From assembly GCA_028554755.1 (NCBI GenBank), contig JAPTOF010000015.1:11574501-11638500 (forward strand): a DNA stretch of 64,000 nucleotides, given 5' to 3'. The translations under genes were made by a program, and so were the position numbers. The DNA is from Cordia subcordata (lineage: Eukaryota; Streptophyta; Magnoliopsida; Boraginales; Cordiaceae). Below the pieces are notes generated by a model. It did no database searches and was not told the origin of the DNA. It saw only the letters and a program-made list of their open reading frames with translations. Shown in pieces: positions 33,426 to 45,250 of this stretch. Every line of letters begins with the position of its first letter. Positions within the stretch are counted from its first letter, which is position 1.

Positions 33426-33785
33426 TAACTCTGATCTAGTTGCCAAGGTGAAATTTCAATAGTTTAATTATCTTTCACTGGCTCTGTGAACATCACATAT
33501 CTTTTTTATTACATAAAAATTGTTTTACGATGAGATTTTTCTGTTATATATTATAATTTTTGACTATTCATTTTCCATTCTCAGCCCCATCCAACTACTT
33601 CTATTATGAGTTTTCGTGTCTATGTTTCCTTTGAGTTCTTTCAGTTTATCTGTTGATTGCCATAATGAGTTATGAAGTTTGGTCCTTTTCTAGTTTTCTG
33701 GTATAACCCATTTTCTTTTCGCTGGTTTTCCTGCAAGTCAGGTATAAATTTTGAATGCTGATGTTTCTATTGGAATATTTTAGGT

Positions 33786-36700
33786 ATGACATTGCCACGA
33801 GATAAACTATCAGTAGCATTGATCGACCAAAATAGCCCACCGAATTCTATTCCAGAGTAAGTGTATTTTGGTCGTTTTTTTCTTTCCCTTCCGTTCTTGA
33901 TTGCTTTTGTTTTTCTGTTTTTCCTTTCCTTCCATTCTTGATTGATTTCTGTGTATTGTCTATTATCCTTCATGTTCTAGGCTTAAGACTACTTCTGCAT
34001 GTGTATAATTTTTTAAAGTTAAGTTTGAAATGCATTGAAGTCGAATATTATAGAACATTTTGACAACCAAGCTAGATATGCTGAGGTAGAAGTGAAAGGG
34101 AGCTGATGAGATGGTTCTCATATTGAAGGGATAATTTCTTTTTCACCTGTCTTGCTAGATCATTGATCAATGTATTTTGGGAAGTTATGTAACTATTGCA
34201 ACATAGACAAGTGGAGTTATGGGATTGGTTCTGCTTATTGATCATATTGGCAGCTTTTACCTGTGAGTTTTATCTGATAAGTGTGGTAAATGTGGCTCAA
34301 GGTATTTTGGTTATTGAATATTACTTCAGCAAAATGCCCAGCATGCTTTAAAAAAAGATATTTCATCAATTTGATCTGCAGTAATGTTTACTTTCAGTTT
34401 TCTGGGTTTATATCCTCTGAAACAAACTGTCTGAGTCTTTCTTGCAGCAAAAAGATTTATGTAGTTCTTGTATCAACGGGAAGTTTCAATCCACCTACAT
34501 ACATGCATCTCCGTTGTTTTGGTATGTTGTCCCCTGCTGTTCTATTTCAAATGTCAAATTAAAAAAGATAACAATGAAATAAATTTAAATTTTCTTCTCT
34601 CCTTACAAAGTATATCAAATTATGTCAGTAGTTGTATAATAATTTTTTTGTGGCACTAGAATGTAAATGCATGATATGGATGTTAAAAGATTATGTTGTT
34701 CATTTCATTTGTATTACATCTTCTGAAATATTTATTAAACTATATTATTATGTGCCTAGAGCTGGCAAGAGATGCATTAAATTCGGAAGGCTTTTGCGTT
34801 ATTGGAGGATACATGTCACCTGTGAACGACACCTACAAGAAAAGGGTATCTGCATTTTCCATTCCTTGTCATAGTAATGCAAATTCAAATCACTTTCCAG
34901 ATAATGTGCTAAAGCTAGGTTGCTCAAAGACTGTAGGGGAAATGCCACTTTTTAGAAATTGTCCCCTTCATCCTATAGTCATTTGTTTGAAGTATTTCCA
35001 TCTTACAAAAGGAAATAAATAAGGAAAAGGGTTTCTACAAATTCTTTTGGTAGGTAAGACGAAGGTGAGCAACGGACCTTGAAGAGTGACTACTTTGATA
35101 ACCAGATTGCAGCCAGATGTGGTTGTATCAGTTCCAATTCTACAGCCATGGCATTGGTTGCCTGTTTGTTCAGTTTTCATGATAGAAAAATTTTAGAGAA
35201 AGGGATGCGTATATGGTAATGCTAAGGAATTGGTCAGGCGTGTTTCTTTCCGGAGATAAAGGACCGAAATAATCAAGTTCAGAAGTCCTAGCTTCTTTGA
35301 ACTCCTCTTGCCTGTATAGGACTGATACTCATTTTAACTGGATAGCTTGGGGCCAAATCTCATTTTTCTGTTCTCCTAATATACTAAAATAGATAGTGCT
35401 TTTCCTGTATTTTATTCTGTTCATGCTTGGGTCCACTTAAAGGATTCTATGATGTAATGCTGTTCATCGAGGAATATTGCTGGATGTCTCCTTCTTATCA
35501 TGGAGTTTACCCATTGTCATAATCATTCTTCCTAATAAACATTATTTTAGTGTGAATATTTCTGAAAAGTTTAGACAACCTCTTATCTCTTCTATTCAAA
35601 CCAAGCAGTATCATGATATACTTTTGCCATTCTTGTGTGTTCTTGTAGGGTCTTATATCTGCTGAACATCGCATTGAAATGTGTAATTTGGTGTGTAAGA
35701 GTTCTGACTTCGTAATGGTCGATCCATGGGAGGTCTCTATTTTGGTTATGCTTTTCTGGTTCTTGAAATGTACATGTTCCATCACCGCTCATCTCATCAC
35801 ATCAAAACTTTTTGGTGTTCATCTCAACAGGCTAATCAAAGTACCTACCAGCGGACATTGACTGTTTTGTCCCGAATAAGGACTTCACTATGTCATAACG
35901 AACTGATTCCTAGTGGTGAGTACTGTAAAACTGTAAACTTTGATTTAAAGTCTTATCTCATCCAGTTTTCAAACAGAGATATTTTTCAATGTAATTTAAG
36001 CTTAACTAACTTTACACGGGGCATTAAGGAAGGTCTCATATCATATTTTTACAATTGTATCAAATTGCTGATTTTCTTGTTTTACTGCAAAACTTGCATA
36101 TGTACTTTGTAGTCTAGGTATCTGTTTCATTGCATTAATGTCAATTTACAATTCACTTGCGTTTTAAGTGGTTCTGATTTAATAATCTATGTTTTTACTG
36201 TGGTAGATTGCTTAAAAGTTATGCTCGTGTGTGGCTCTGACCTGCTTGAGTCTTTCAGCACTCCTGGCATCTGGATCCCTGAGCAGGTAAAGTTATGTGG
36301 CTTGTCCTATGTAGTGATGTATGAGTCTTTGCAACAATGGTCAACAATGAGATTTTGCATGAAAAGAAGGGATTTTGTGCTAACTATTCAATTAAGATGT
36401 CATACCTGCCCCATATGCTTTCTGATCACATTACCTTAATTTAGTTAAAATCTCTGTTCTTCCTGTTTCCACTCAATATTAATGTGTCAAATTAAAATTT
36501 TAGTGATTGTGGTCATGATTCATAAGGTTTCCCTGATTCTGAAAAGAGTGGACATCATGAAGTTTCTTTTACATTGGTTAATAGCATATGCTGTCATGGA
36601 ACTTGTTCTGCCTACGGTAATAATTATTAAGTTTTACCTGTGATGAACATCCCAAACACTCCTTAATTGAGGAATTAATTTTTCGTAGATCAGCTACATG

Positions 36701-37787
36701 AATATTGAAGTAGACTCCAATGGCTAAAAATGCATTTGTTTGGCTAGAATAGTTTGCATCTCATTGCTGGTTATTTGTGTTTAAGAGGAGAAATCTGTTT
36801 CCATATGTAAAGGGAGTAGCAAAATATTTGGCCTCAAATATCATCTTGGAAGAGAGTTACGATTCTATTGAAAGATTTTATTGCTAGTCAATATCTAAAT
36901 GGCTATGCATGAGCTTTAGGCAAGCATTTTCCTTCATCTTGCTTCTTAGACCTAAAAGTTTGCAGCTTTTTTGACCTTTTCCTCTTTTAACTTCTGATAA
37001 GGATGATTGAAGTAATACCAAAAATTGTTGAACATGCCTGTCATTTGATTTTCAGGTCAGGGCAATATTTAGAGATTTTGGGTTGGTTTGCATTCGTAGA
37101 GGTGGTCAGGATGTCGAGAAGATTATCTCTAACGATGACATTATGAAAGAATACAAGGTAATCCATGCCTCTTGACTTAGTTGTGGCCTTGTAAACTAGC
37201 CCTGACTTCAGAATATGTTTGCCTTGTGAGGTCTTTTTAATTTCATAATTCAAGCTGTAGAGAACCAAACCATTTTTTATCCTCGTTTCCTGGCTGGTCA
37301 ATTAGTAATTGACATTCTATTGATTAATTTGAGATCACTTGAGGTATGCAAACTTGAAACTTGCATAGGATAGCCATGCCCTCAATGTGGGAAATTTAAG
37401 CAAATTACTTTCCTCGTTTACCCTGCTGTCCACCCCTCTTACAAGGAAAAGAGGTAGATGGCCAGTCCAAAGTCCTTGGCTAATAAGATATCTTTTTGCT
37501 TCACCCATTTTTGCAGAGTAACATCAAAGTTGTAGATGAAGTAGTACCAAATGGAATCAGCTCCACTGGATTAAGGTATCAGCTCCTTTGTACGAATATT
37601 AGAATCGAAAAAGGAGTGAGGCATATAAATCTAAACGGGCAAAAACTTGTTTGTTGCTTGCTTTTTTAGGAACTGCATCGCGAGAGGGTTGTCAGTAAAA
37701 TATTTGACAGCTGATGAAGTAATTTCCTACATTAAACAGCACGATCTATACACGATTCAGAACAGAGATGATCCTTCTGGGAATTAG
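33786..37787 (+). CDS. NMNAT: Nicotinamide/nicotinate mononucleotide adenylyltransferase (NMNAT)
   Basis: The enzyme transfers AMP from ATP to nicotinamide or nicotinate mononucleotide, making NAD or its deamido form, the last shared step of NAD synthesis. Nine coding exons fit with GT-AG junctions: 33786-33856, 34448-34521, 34760-34845, 35649-35732, 35831-35915, 36207-36286, 37056-37157, 37517-37575 and 37670-37787. They sum to 759 nt, 252 aa plus TAG. Key motifs are the nucleotide-binding GSFNPPTYMH (residues 35-44), GGYMSPVNDTYKK, DFVMVDPWE, MLVCGSDLLESF, TPGIWIPEQ and the C-terminal ISSTGLR (208-214). Length fits the eukaryotic family (about 240). The ATG lies two bases after a 3' splice site, which implies a 5'-UTR intron. 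No defect is seen; the gene looks functional. There is no target peptide, so a cytosolic or nuclear site is likely. Confidence 0.95.
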
Positions 37788-38545
37788 CTCTTACAATAGC
37801 GGATGAAAATTTACTTGATTGCATTAATCGACCCCATTTATGCACAGCAGAGATCAGTGATGGTCCTCCTTGGGATTTGCTTCTATAGAAATTCATTACC
37901 TGAAAGGCGGTTGCTGATGAAGATTCTTGTTAATCTACAGCTGAAAGGCTGTTATACAAAATGTATACTAATAAGGTAATGTTTATTGTCGCTTTTTATC
38001 TTATAAGGTATAATTTGTATAAACATTAAATAAGATAAGTATCTTATAATAAACTTATACCAAATACAACACAAATTAACTTGCACAAATCTTTTATAGC
38101 TGGAAATAAATTTGTCTTCATGTCTTGTGTTAAGTAGCCCATAAGTACTTCTTGCTATTGGTTTATAATTTTTTGTACCTTTTCCTTTTTTTTTTTTTTG
38201 AGGTTCTCTATATTGTCATGAAAACTATATTGGATGTCAACAGGAGCAAATTTTTGACTATGTAAAATTCGATTTTCATACAAAATGTCCTTCATCGGAG
38301 AAATTAAATACAAACCTGTATACACAAGTCTGCACTAGCTCATACAGCGATGGCAGAGCGGAGCTGCCAAGTATTAAATAATTATTTTATTTAAAATTTT
38401 AAATTGTTAGAGTGTGTCGTTAATTAGTTTAGCATACGTGACAGACCTACTTGTGGAGTTAATGAGTTAACTAATTAACTAATTAAATTTACATACAAAA
38501 ATAACAATGTTTGAAAATTAATGAGGAAAATAACTATTAACTCAA
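37788..38545. other. NMNAT 3' flank
   Basis: It contains the likely 3' UTR, with AATAAG near 37970 and AATAAA at 38048-38053 as candidate polyadenylation signals. A short AT-rich palindromic patch at about 37990-38080 resembles the MITE at 41039-41305. Confidence 0.4.
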
Positions 38546-39369
38546 CTTTGGCTCCATTTGTTTGATGGAAAATGTTTTTTCAAGTATTTTGTTGTTTGGT
38601 AACATAGAAAAATAAGTTCAATGGAAAATATTTCTTGGTCGAAAGAAATTTTAGGTTAAAATGGAAGAAAACATTTTCCAACGGCTAACGAGAAGAAAAT
38701 ATTTTCCAGATAGTAACTTGCTCTCTTAGTTCACTCTGCACTCCTCTTCCTACCCTCACCCCCTGCACTAACCCCACCTGGACCCTTTAAAAATTAAAAA
38801 AATTGAAACTAGAAATTAAATTTTAAAAAAATAAAAAATATTAAAATTAAGAAAATTAAAAACTGAAAAACTAAAAAAATGATAATTAAAATTTTCAAAT
38901 TAAAAATTAAAGAATTGAAAATTTAAAAAATTAAAAAAGAAATTAAGAACCAAACAAATTAAAATATTTGAAAATTAAAAATAAAAATTACAAACAAGAA
39001 ATTATACAAAAATTTAAAATTTTAAAAAAATAAAATATAAAATATTGAAAATTAGTAAATTAATTATTTTAGATATTGCAATTATTATTTAATTTTTAAA
39101 TTTGGTTTGTTTTAGGTTTTAAGTTTTTCTTTTTTTCCTAATTTTTTAATTTTTAATTTTTTATATTTTATTTTTTAAGTTAAATATATTTTTAATTACA
39201 AAAATTATTTTTATTTATAAATATTGCTCCCTAGAAATATTTTCCAAGTGGGACAACTAAAAACCAAAAAATATTTTCTTGTATGACAACCAAACACCAG
39301 AAAATATTTTATTTTTTAGGAAAACATTTTCCCCTAACAAGTTATTTTCTTGCAAACAAACAAAGTCTT
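38546..39369. mobile_element. MITE-like element with GTTTG-type inverted ends
   Basis: The left end CTTTGGCTCCATTTGTTTG and the complement of the right end (GACTTTGTTTGTTTGCAAG) are imperfect inverted repeats. Subterminal GGAAAATGTTTTTTC and GAAAACATTTTCC also pair. The interior is almost pure A and T and noncoding. No clear target duplication was resolved. Confidence 0.55.
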
Positions 39370-40076
39370 AATTATAAATTATTATTGTCATAAATATACA
39401 TCTAGTTATAAATGTATCATATTATTTCAATATTATGAATAATAAGAGTTATAATACTCACAGAAGTAACAACAATAATAGTGATATTATGTCTTTTGTG
39501 TCATTTTACATGTATCAGCTAACCTAATTGCTAAGTTTGTCAAATATATTTTTTTAATTAACTAGTTAAATAGCTATTCACTAAAAGCTAAAATTTAACA
39601 ACTATTCACTAGTAAAATAGCTGTCAAGTATCTAAATAGCTAATTATGCGAAAGCTTAAGCTAGCTTTGATTTTATTCTGCCAACTTAATGTCTTCAAAA
39701 TGCAAAGTTGGCCGTTATTTTTTTTTAATTTCATTTTTTCATCCTTTCCAATACTTTTTTATTTATTTTTTTTCCTTTCCAATACTTTCTTTCATTCCAA
39801 ATCTTTTGGTCCTTTCTAAAGAAACTTATTTCAATCTTTTCTAAGAAGGCAAAAAAGAATTGAAACAAAAAAAAAAAACAAAAGGACAGTCAAAATTCAA
39901 ATGATTTTTTTTTTGGAAAAGGATAGAAAATTGAAAATAGAAAAAAGTATCAAAAAGGGAAAAAATTGAAACAAAAATATGAAATAACGCCAAATTTACA
40001 AATAAAACAAAATTAAAAAGGCAAAAAATAGTGGAAATGGCCAAAAAAATAAAAGAAAAAAATATAGTAAAGAGAG
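39370..40076. other. AT-rich intergenic DNA
   Basis: I see no gene here, only homopurine and T runs. Confidence 0.6.
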
Positions 40077-40092
40077 AATAATTGAAATTGTT

Positions 40093-40498
40093 TTTTTTTG
40101 CTAGGCAAGTGATGTATTTTCATTAATGAAGAATATATACAAGTACAATGAGTAAAAGGTACAAAAAGTGTCAAGCCTTATACAAGTATATCATCTAATC
40201 TCCACAATTTACGTAAGGCATTGTTCATACAGTTAGAAGTGAATTTTCCACCAAAATAAAGTCTAGGTCTAACGTCATTAAAGATAGCATTTGAGATGAA
40301 CTCCTCAATTTTGGCTTCATGGTTGAAAATGCGGCAGTTCTTTTCGAGCCAAATGTGATAGACGAATGCTCCAAGCAAGTGCTTCAAAATAGTGGCTTTC
40401 AAGTGCTTGTCAAGGGCAAAAGGAGTAAGAAATGCAATAATATCATCCTAATAGATTAGATTTTCCGGAGTAAGAAAGAGTGCCAACCCATGCCTTCA
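40093..40498 (-). mobile_element. 5'-truncated LINE insertion with 16-bp target duplication
   Basis: The 16-bp string AATAATTGAAATTGTT is present exactly at 40077-40092 and 40499-40514. Just inside the left copy is a T run, the poly(A) tail of a - strand LINE. The body encodes the C-terminal tail of a plant LINE protein: VYHIWLEKNCRIFNHEAK, then PRLYFGGKF and LRKLWRLDDILV (40178-40402). It is about 406 bp, heavily 5'-truncated. The second target copy overlaps the TGTTGGC start of the solo LTR at 40511. Confidence 0.9.
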
Positions 40499-40510
40499 AA
40501 TAATTGAAAT

Positions 40511-42458
40511 TGTTGGCATTATATGGTTTGAAATTAATGCTATGAAAATAACAGATTGACCTTGATTCATAATGATTTTTTTTTACTATGAATTATATAG
40601 ATTCTATTGGTTATATTTGAATGAACTTTTGAATGAATAGCTATGAATTGAATCTATAAATCTTCTTATGGATTGAATGCTTCATAAATTGTCCGTTCGA
40701 GCTATGTTTTGTAAAGCTTGATTTTATGGAAGCTTGTAAAAGTTCATGATCTTGAATATGGAAGTTCATACAAAGATTTTCAAGACAAGAGTAAAGGGAG
40801 ATATTAGGCCGGAGATGAGAAATCATAAGGGGTACCGGCTCATTTCTTGTAATTCTTGCTCTTATTGTATAAAACCGTGAATTTACTGTCTCAAACTCAT
40901 AAATTTTTTTAAACTCATTTTGATGATATTTTTTTCAAAATTATTCTTAAGAATTTTGAATTCCTAAAATATGTTTTTTATAATCTTGAAATTGCATCTT
41001 AAAAATATTTTGAGAAAATAATTGATTACACACTTATAGTGTGTTTGGAATGATCTTATTTTAAGATACTTATTCTATTGAAATTTGGAGATATCTTATA
41101 AGATTTAATATATCTTATCATATACACCATGCATTCTATAGTTATAAAAAATAAGATAGGAATGATTGCTTATTTCTTATAAGATAAAAAGTATGGTTTT
41201 GTTTTAAATTTTCATAGGATGCATGATAAGATTTCTTAAATCTTATAAGATTTACCCTTATTTCAATAGGATAAGTATCTTAAAATAAGACTATAACAAA
41301 CAGAGTATAAATCTTGGAAAGGTTTTTGAAAAACAAATCCTTGACTTTCCTTTTCATTTTGAAATTGTTCTATATTGTCAAATCCTTTTGAAAGAATTTC
41401 AAATCTTCTCAAGTTTCAAAAATTCTTCCAAAGGCATTTTCAAACTTTCCTTTATGGTTTTGAATCCTCATTATTGATTTTTAAATTGCTAAATATTTGT
41501 TCTATAAAAAAGATTCAAAGTAAGTCAAAAAAATGACGAAAATAGTGTCTTTCTAGTATAGGTCAGACCTCTTAGCTAGGCTCCCAACAAGGACCCAATG
41601 CAACCGACCCTAAATTGTTATTTTATGGATTCCGCCAAACTCTTAGGTTGGCAATCAGCTATGCTACTAGGGGTGACTAGAATGTTAGAGGAACAAGCTG
41701 GACGCACCCCCTGGTTGACCGACCCCTGTGCTATCATTTTAAATTTTGCCTATTAGAAGCTAATTTTGGTAAGATTCTCAGTCCACTCTCACCCAATATG
41801 ATTTTCTCTTTATCATGGATTTGCAACAGCTCTTTTTAACACTATTTAAATAACATTCTTAAGCTTTTTAACACACACTTGAGCATTACAAATATTCTTG
41901 AGTTTTAAATTGTTTACAAATATTCTTAAGTTTTAAATTGTCTATCTCATTGAGTTATACAAGAGTTATATCTTTCACATCAATTGGGTAAGGTTTGAGC
42001 AAGATTTGTATTTTCTCATATCATTATCAATTTTAATTGCGTTCTATAGTTAGGATAGATTGTGGATTGTGTTTTTAGCTAGAAAAGAGTGTGGAAATCC
42101 ATGGTGAGATACTTTTGCTTGGGTTCTTTGAAGAGTAGGGTTCAAAGAGTTGTAACAAGTTAGTTTGTACTCCAATATTTGAAGGAGTATCTATATTGAA
42201 AGAAGTTAAAGTCCTAAGGGCAGAATCCTTAAGCAGTGAATATAGGCTTGGTCGAACTACCTAAAAGTCCGATACATTATTTTTCTTTATCTTTGTACTT
42301 AAATTATTTTCATATTGTTTGCAACTTATTTGATAAATTGCTTATGTGAAGTTCATTTACTCTCTTGATTTTGAGATTTACATTGAATTCAATTAATTTT
42401 CGTAAAAGTGGCATAATCTTAATTCACTCCCTCCTATTAAGATTATTTGCCCTATAAC
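40511..42458 (+). mobile_element. Solo LTR of the Sirevirus-like family
   Basis: It starts TGTTGGCATTATATGG, matching the LTR start at 5817, and ends near TTTGCCCTATAACA. The 3' block has the order GGTTCTTTGAAG, TTCAAAGAGTTG, AAAGTCCTAAGGGC, AGGCTTGGTCGAACTACC and a CACTCCCTCCTATTAAG end, as in 8690-9142. A 267-bp MITE sits at 41039-41305. No matching 5-bp flank was found, and the 3' boundary is approximate. Confidence 0.65.
41039..41305. mobile_element. MITE with about 46-bp inverted ends inside the solo LTR
   Basis: The left end GTGTGTTTGGAATGATCTTA and the complement of the right end (CTCTGTTTGTTATAGTCTTA) continue into an identical 20-base stretch, TCTTATTTTAAGATACTTAT. TA or ATA flanks both ends. 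It has no coding capacity. Confidence 0.8.
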
Positions 42459-44177
42459 AAAAACCAAAAATAGGAAAGAAAAAGAAAAAAGGAAATATTT
42501 TTCTATACTAAACAAAACTAAGCCTAAAAGACCAAGTGATTTACTGTCTTATCTTGACCTTTGACTTTTTATTACTAAACTATTTTTACACTTTTAATTT
42601 ATACCTACCTTTTTATCTTTCTTATTATCCTTTATTTAATATAATAATTTCTATACACTTGAATTATATATAACATAAATTAGATTGTTAAATTACAACA
42701 TTTTGATTGTATATTTTTAGAAATAAATTAAAAAACTATACTTATGTAATTTGACTAGCCTCCTATTTTTATGTCCTCAATATATTTTGACAATATAACT
42801 TATTTTTTTTATGTATGTTAATAAAAAAAATATAAATACTTATTTTTATAACTACAACTTTCATTCAAACATGTAACTACTTATTAAGTTAATTTTTTTT
42901 TAAAAAGTCGTTTAAAGCTAAAAGTACTTTAAATACCATCGCAAATGATTTAGAGAAGATGAAGATGCAAACTTTTACGTGGCACTTTAAAATTGCAAGA
43001 AACTTATGTAGCAGTCTATAATAGTTAAAAACAGAAAAGTTTAATGTGTGTGTATATATATAAATACTAGTGTTTGACCCCATGTGATGAACTCGATGCG
43101 ATATAAATTTTGTTATAACTAGTGCACTTTTATCCATACTCCGCATGGATTTATTTTTGATAAAAAATATTAAATTAAGTTGAATTTATTTATTTTTAAT
43201 AGCATATGAAAAATTTAGTCATGAATATTCTGTGCTTTACATGGATATTTTTAAACAATAAATATTAAATTTACTCAGGTTTATTCTTTACAATTCACAA
43301 ATGAAAAATACTTTAAAGCTTTTAAGCATTAGTTAATTAATAATTACATTTTTAAATTCAAACTAATAATATATATATATATATATATTTCATAATAAGA
43401 AATGAACCTTTTGAAATTTATGAATAAAACTAATATTTACATCCACAAAGATAAAAGTATATAATTAAAATAAATAATAAATAATAAATTATTATATGAG
43501 CTAATAATAATAAAACCATTGCCATATAAACATTAATATGACACTCTCATAATGTTCAAAATTAATGGTAAATGTTAAATTTACTCAATTTTAATATTTT
43601 AAAACTTACAAATGAATATTATTTTAAGAATTAATTGATTGAAAATTAAATTTCTAATGCTAATAATATATAACATAATAGATAAGAAATAAATTTTTTA
43701 GAATTTACAAATGAATTTTATCTTAAGCATTAATTAATTGACTATTTAACATTTCAATTAAAGCTAATAATATATATTCATAAAGATAAAAAAATAATAA
43801 AAAGTAAATAAAATAATCATGCCATATAAGTGCTAACATGATACTCTCACAATGCTAAAAAAAGTATAAGTTTTATATTTTGCTATAATAAAATATATAA
43901 ATGAAAATATTACAATAATTAAAATAAAAGATAAATGTAATTGGACACAATAAATTAGTCCTAAATTATAATAGTTTTAATTTTACATATTTGAAAAAGA
44001 GCGTTGTCATGTACAATCCTGTCAAAAGGTGCCAAAACAATTTGTTATTTTATAGAATTGGGACATTTAAACCTTAACAATGTCAACCTTTGATATTTAG
44101 TAATTTGTATAATTTTTGTTTTAACCATTGGTTTAATTGAATGAAAAATATTATCAAAAGTTCTTTTCTTTTTTTAG
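42459..44177. other. AT-rich intergenic DNA with a truncated MITE
   Basis: Positions about 42530-42940 match the right part of the MITE at 3692-4166 (TTTTTATAACTA, CATTCAAACATGTAACTACTTA, AAGCTAAAAGTACTTTAA). An (AT)n run lies near 43366-43390. The patch TACTAGTGTTTGACCCC near 43065 is a word common at the ends of noncoding plant elements. No gene is seen. Confidence 0.5.
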
Positions 44178-45250
44178 CAAAAGGGTAAGTTTTTCTTCCT
44201 GGGTGTTTTATTGTCACATTAAAATAAATACAAAATAGAGGGGGACATAAATCGAACCCTCTAATCTACTCCTAAGAATGCAAGATTGACATGCCAACCT
44301 TTTATAAAATACTAAGGATGAACGCAAAGCACAAGAAATCTAAAAAAGATAGTACTACTACCCTTATAAAAGAAAGTATAAAAATTAAATAAGATAGTAC
44401 TACCCCTTACAATCAACCTAACACTAGTTGTAGAAAACTCAAAATCTAGAACTAGAGTGCTATCACTGATCACATTGAATTAAACCCCGGTGTCTTGGCC
44501 TCAAAGTCGCATCTTCAATCACCATTAAACCTGTAACCTCTAGTCCTTGATTAGGTAAATAATCGACAGGACAATTATTTTCGCGTAGGACGTGTTACTT
44601 TGACCTTGAGCTCGACTAACAACCTTTTGGCCCTAATGACATCATGACAAACACTTCAACTACCTTACCCGAGCCTGATGACCCACAACGAGTCCATTTC
44701 AACCCAAACTCCATTCAAGCATTTTTCAATATAAAGTTTAAACCCACGCACCAATGCATGAACTTCTGCCATGATCACAAATTGTTGGCCAAAATTTTCA
44801 TAAATCTAAACACCATGTTAACATACGAATCATGCACCAAGCCTTCCTCTCCTGCCTTTCCTTCTGCTAAATAAATACTCCTATCCACATTAAGTTTAAA
44901 GCCACTGGTATTAAGGAACTCCCAAAAAACTAACCACAGCTCCTTAGCTTGAACCTTTCTATAACGACAGTGGAAGATCGCTGCTAGCTTGCTCCAAGTC
45001 ATGCTGTCGTTGCTTTCTTTTCAACACCCTTGCCTGACAAAGCTGAGCCATCAACTTGTCTACTCTCCATCTAACACAATCCCAAAGAAAACCAATTCCC
45101 CTCTGCTTGGCTTCGTTGTGTTGAACCCAACAAAACCAAAGATTATATGGAAAGCTTAGATCAAGAGCTATAACTTTTATGTTGGAAGTTTTTGCCAAAG
45201 AAAAAGTGGTGAAAATCATGTTTGAGATTCTGTATACAAAAAGACAAAAC
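44178..45250 (-). pseudogene. 5'-truncated LINE remnant with RNase H domain
   Basis: On the - strand the RNase H-like domain that plant LINEs carry after the RT can be read. SGFKLNVDRSIYLAEGKAG gives the first catalytic aspartate (NVD). The reading continues to GLVHDSYVNMVFRFM, then in another segment FVIMAEVHALVRGFKLYIE with the catalytic glutamate, and WVEMDSL with the next aspartate (44640-45000). A T run at 44165-44177 marks the poly(A) end. Upstream, 45010-45250 is less clear but continues in the same orientation. Stops and frame changes make it dead. No target duplication was found. Confidence 0.65.

Larger units (their letters stand above)
31374..33783 (+). other. Inferred 5'-UTR intron of NMNAT
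   Basis: The stretch would start GTAAAAATT and end TATTTTAG, with the ATG two bases into the next exon. It holds an (AT)n run near 31424, a 29-bp minisatellite (31757-31896), a T run near 31940 and a foldback element (33060-33425). No ORF of note lies inside. Additional small UTR exons could be hidden here. Confidence 0.4.
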
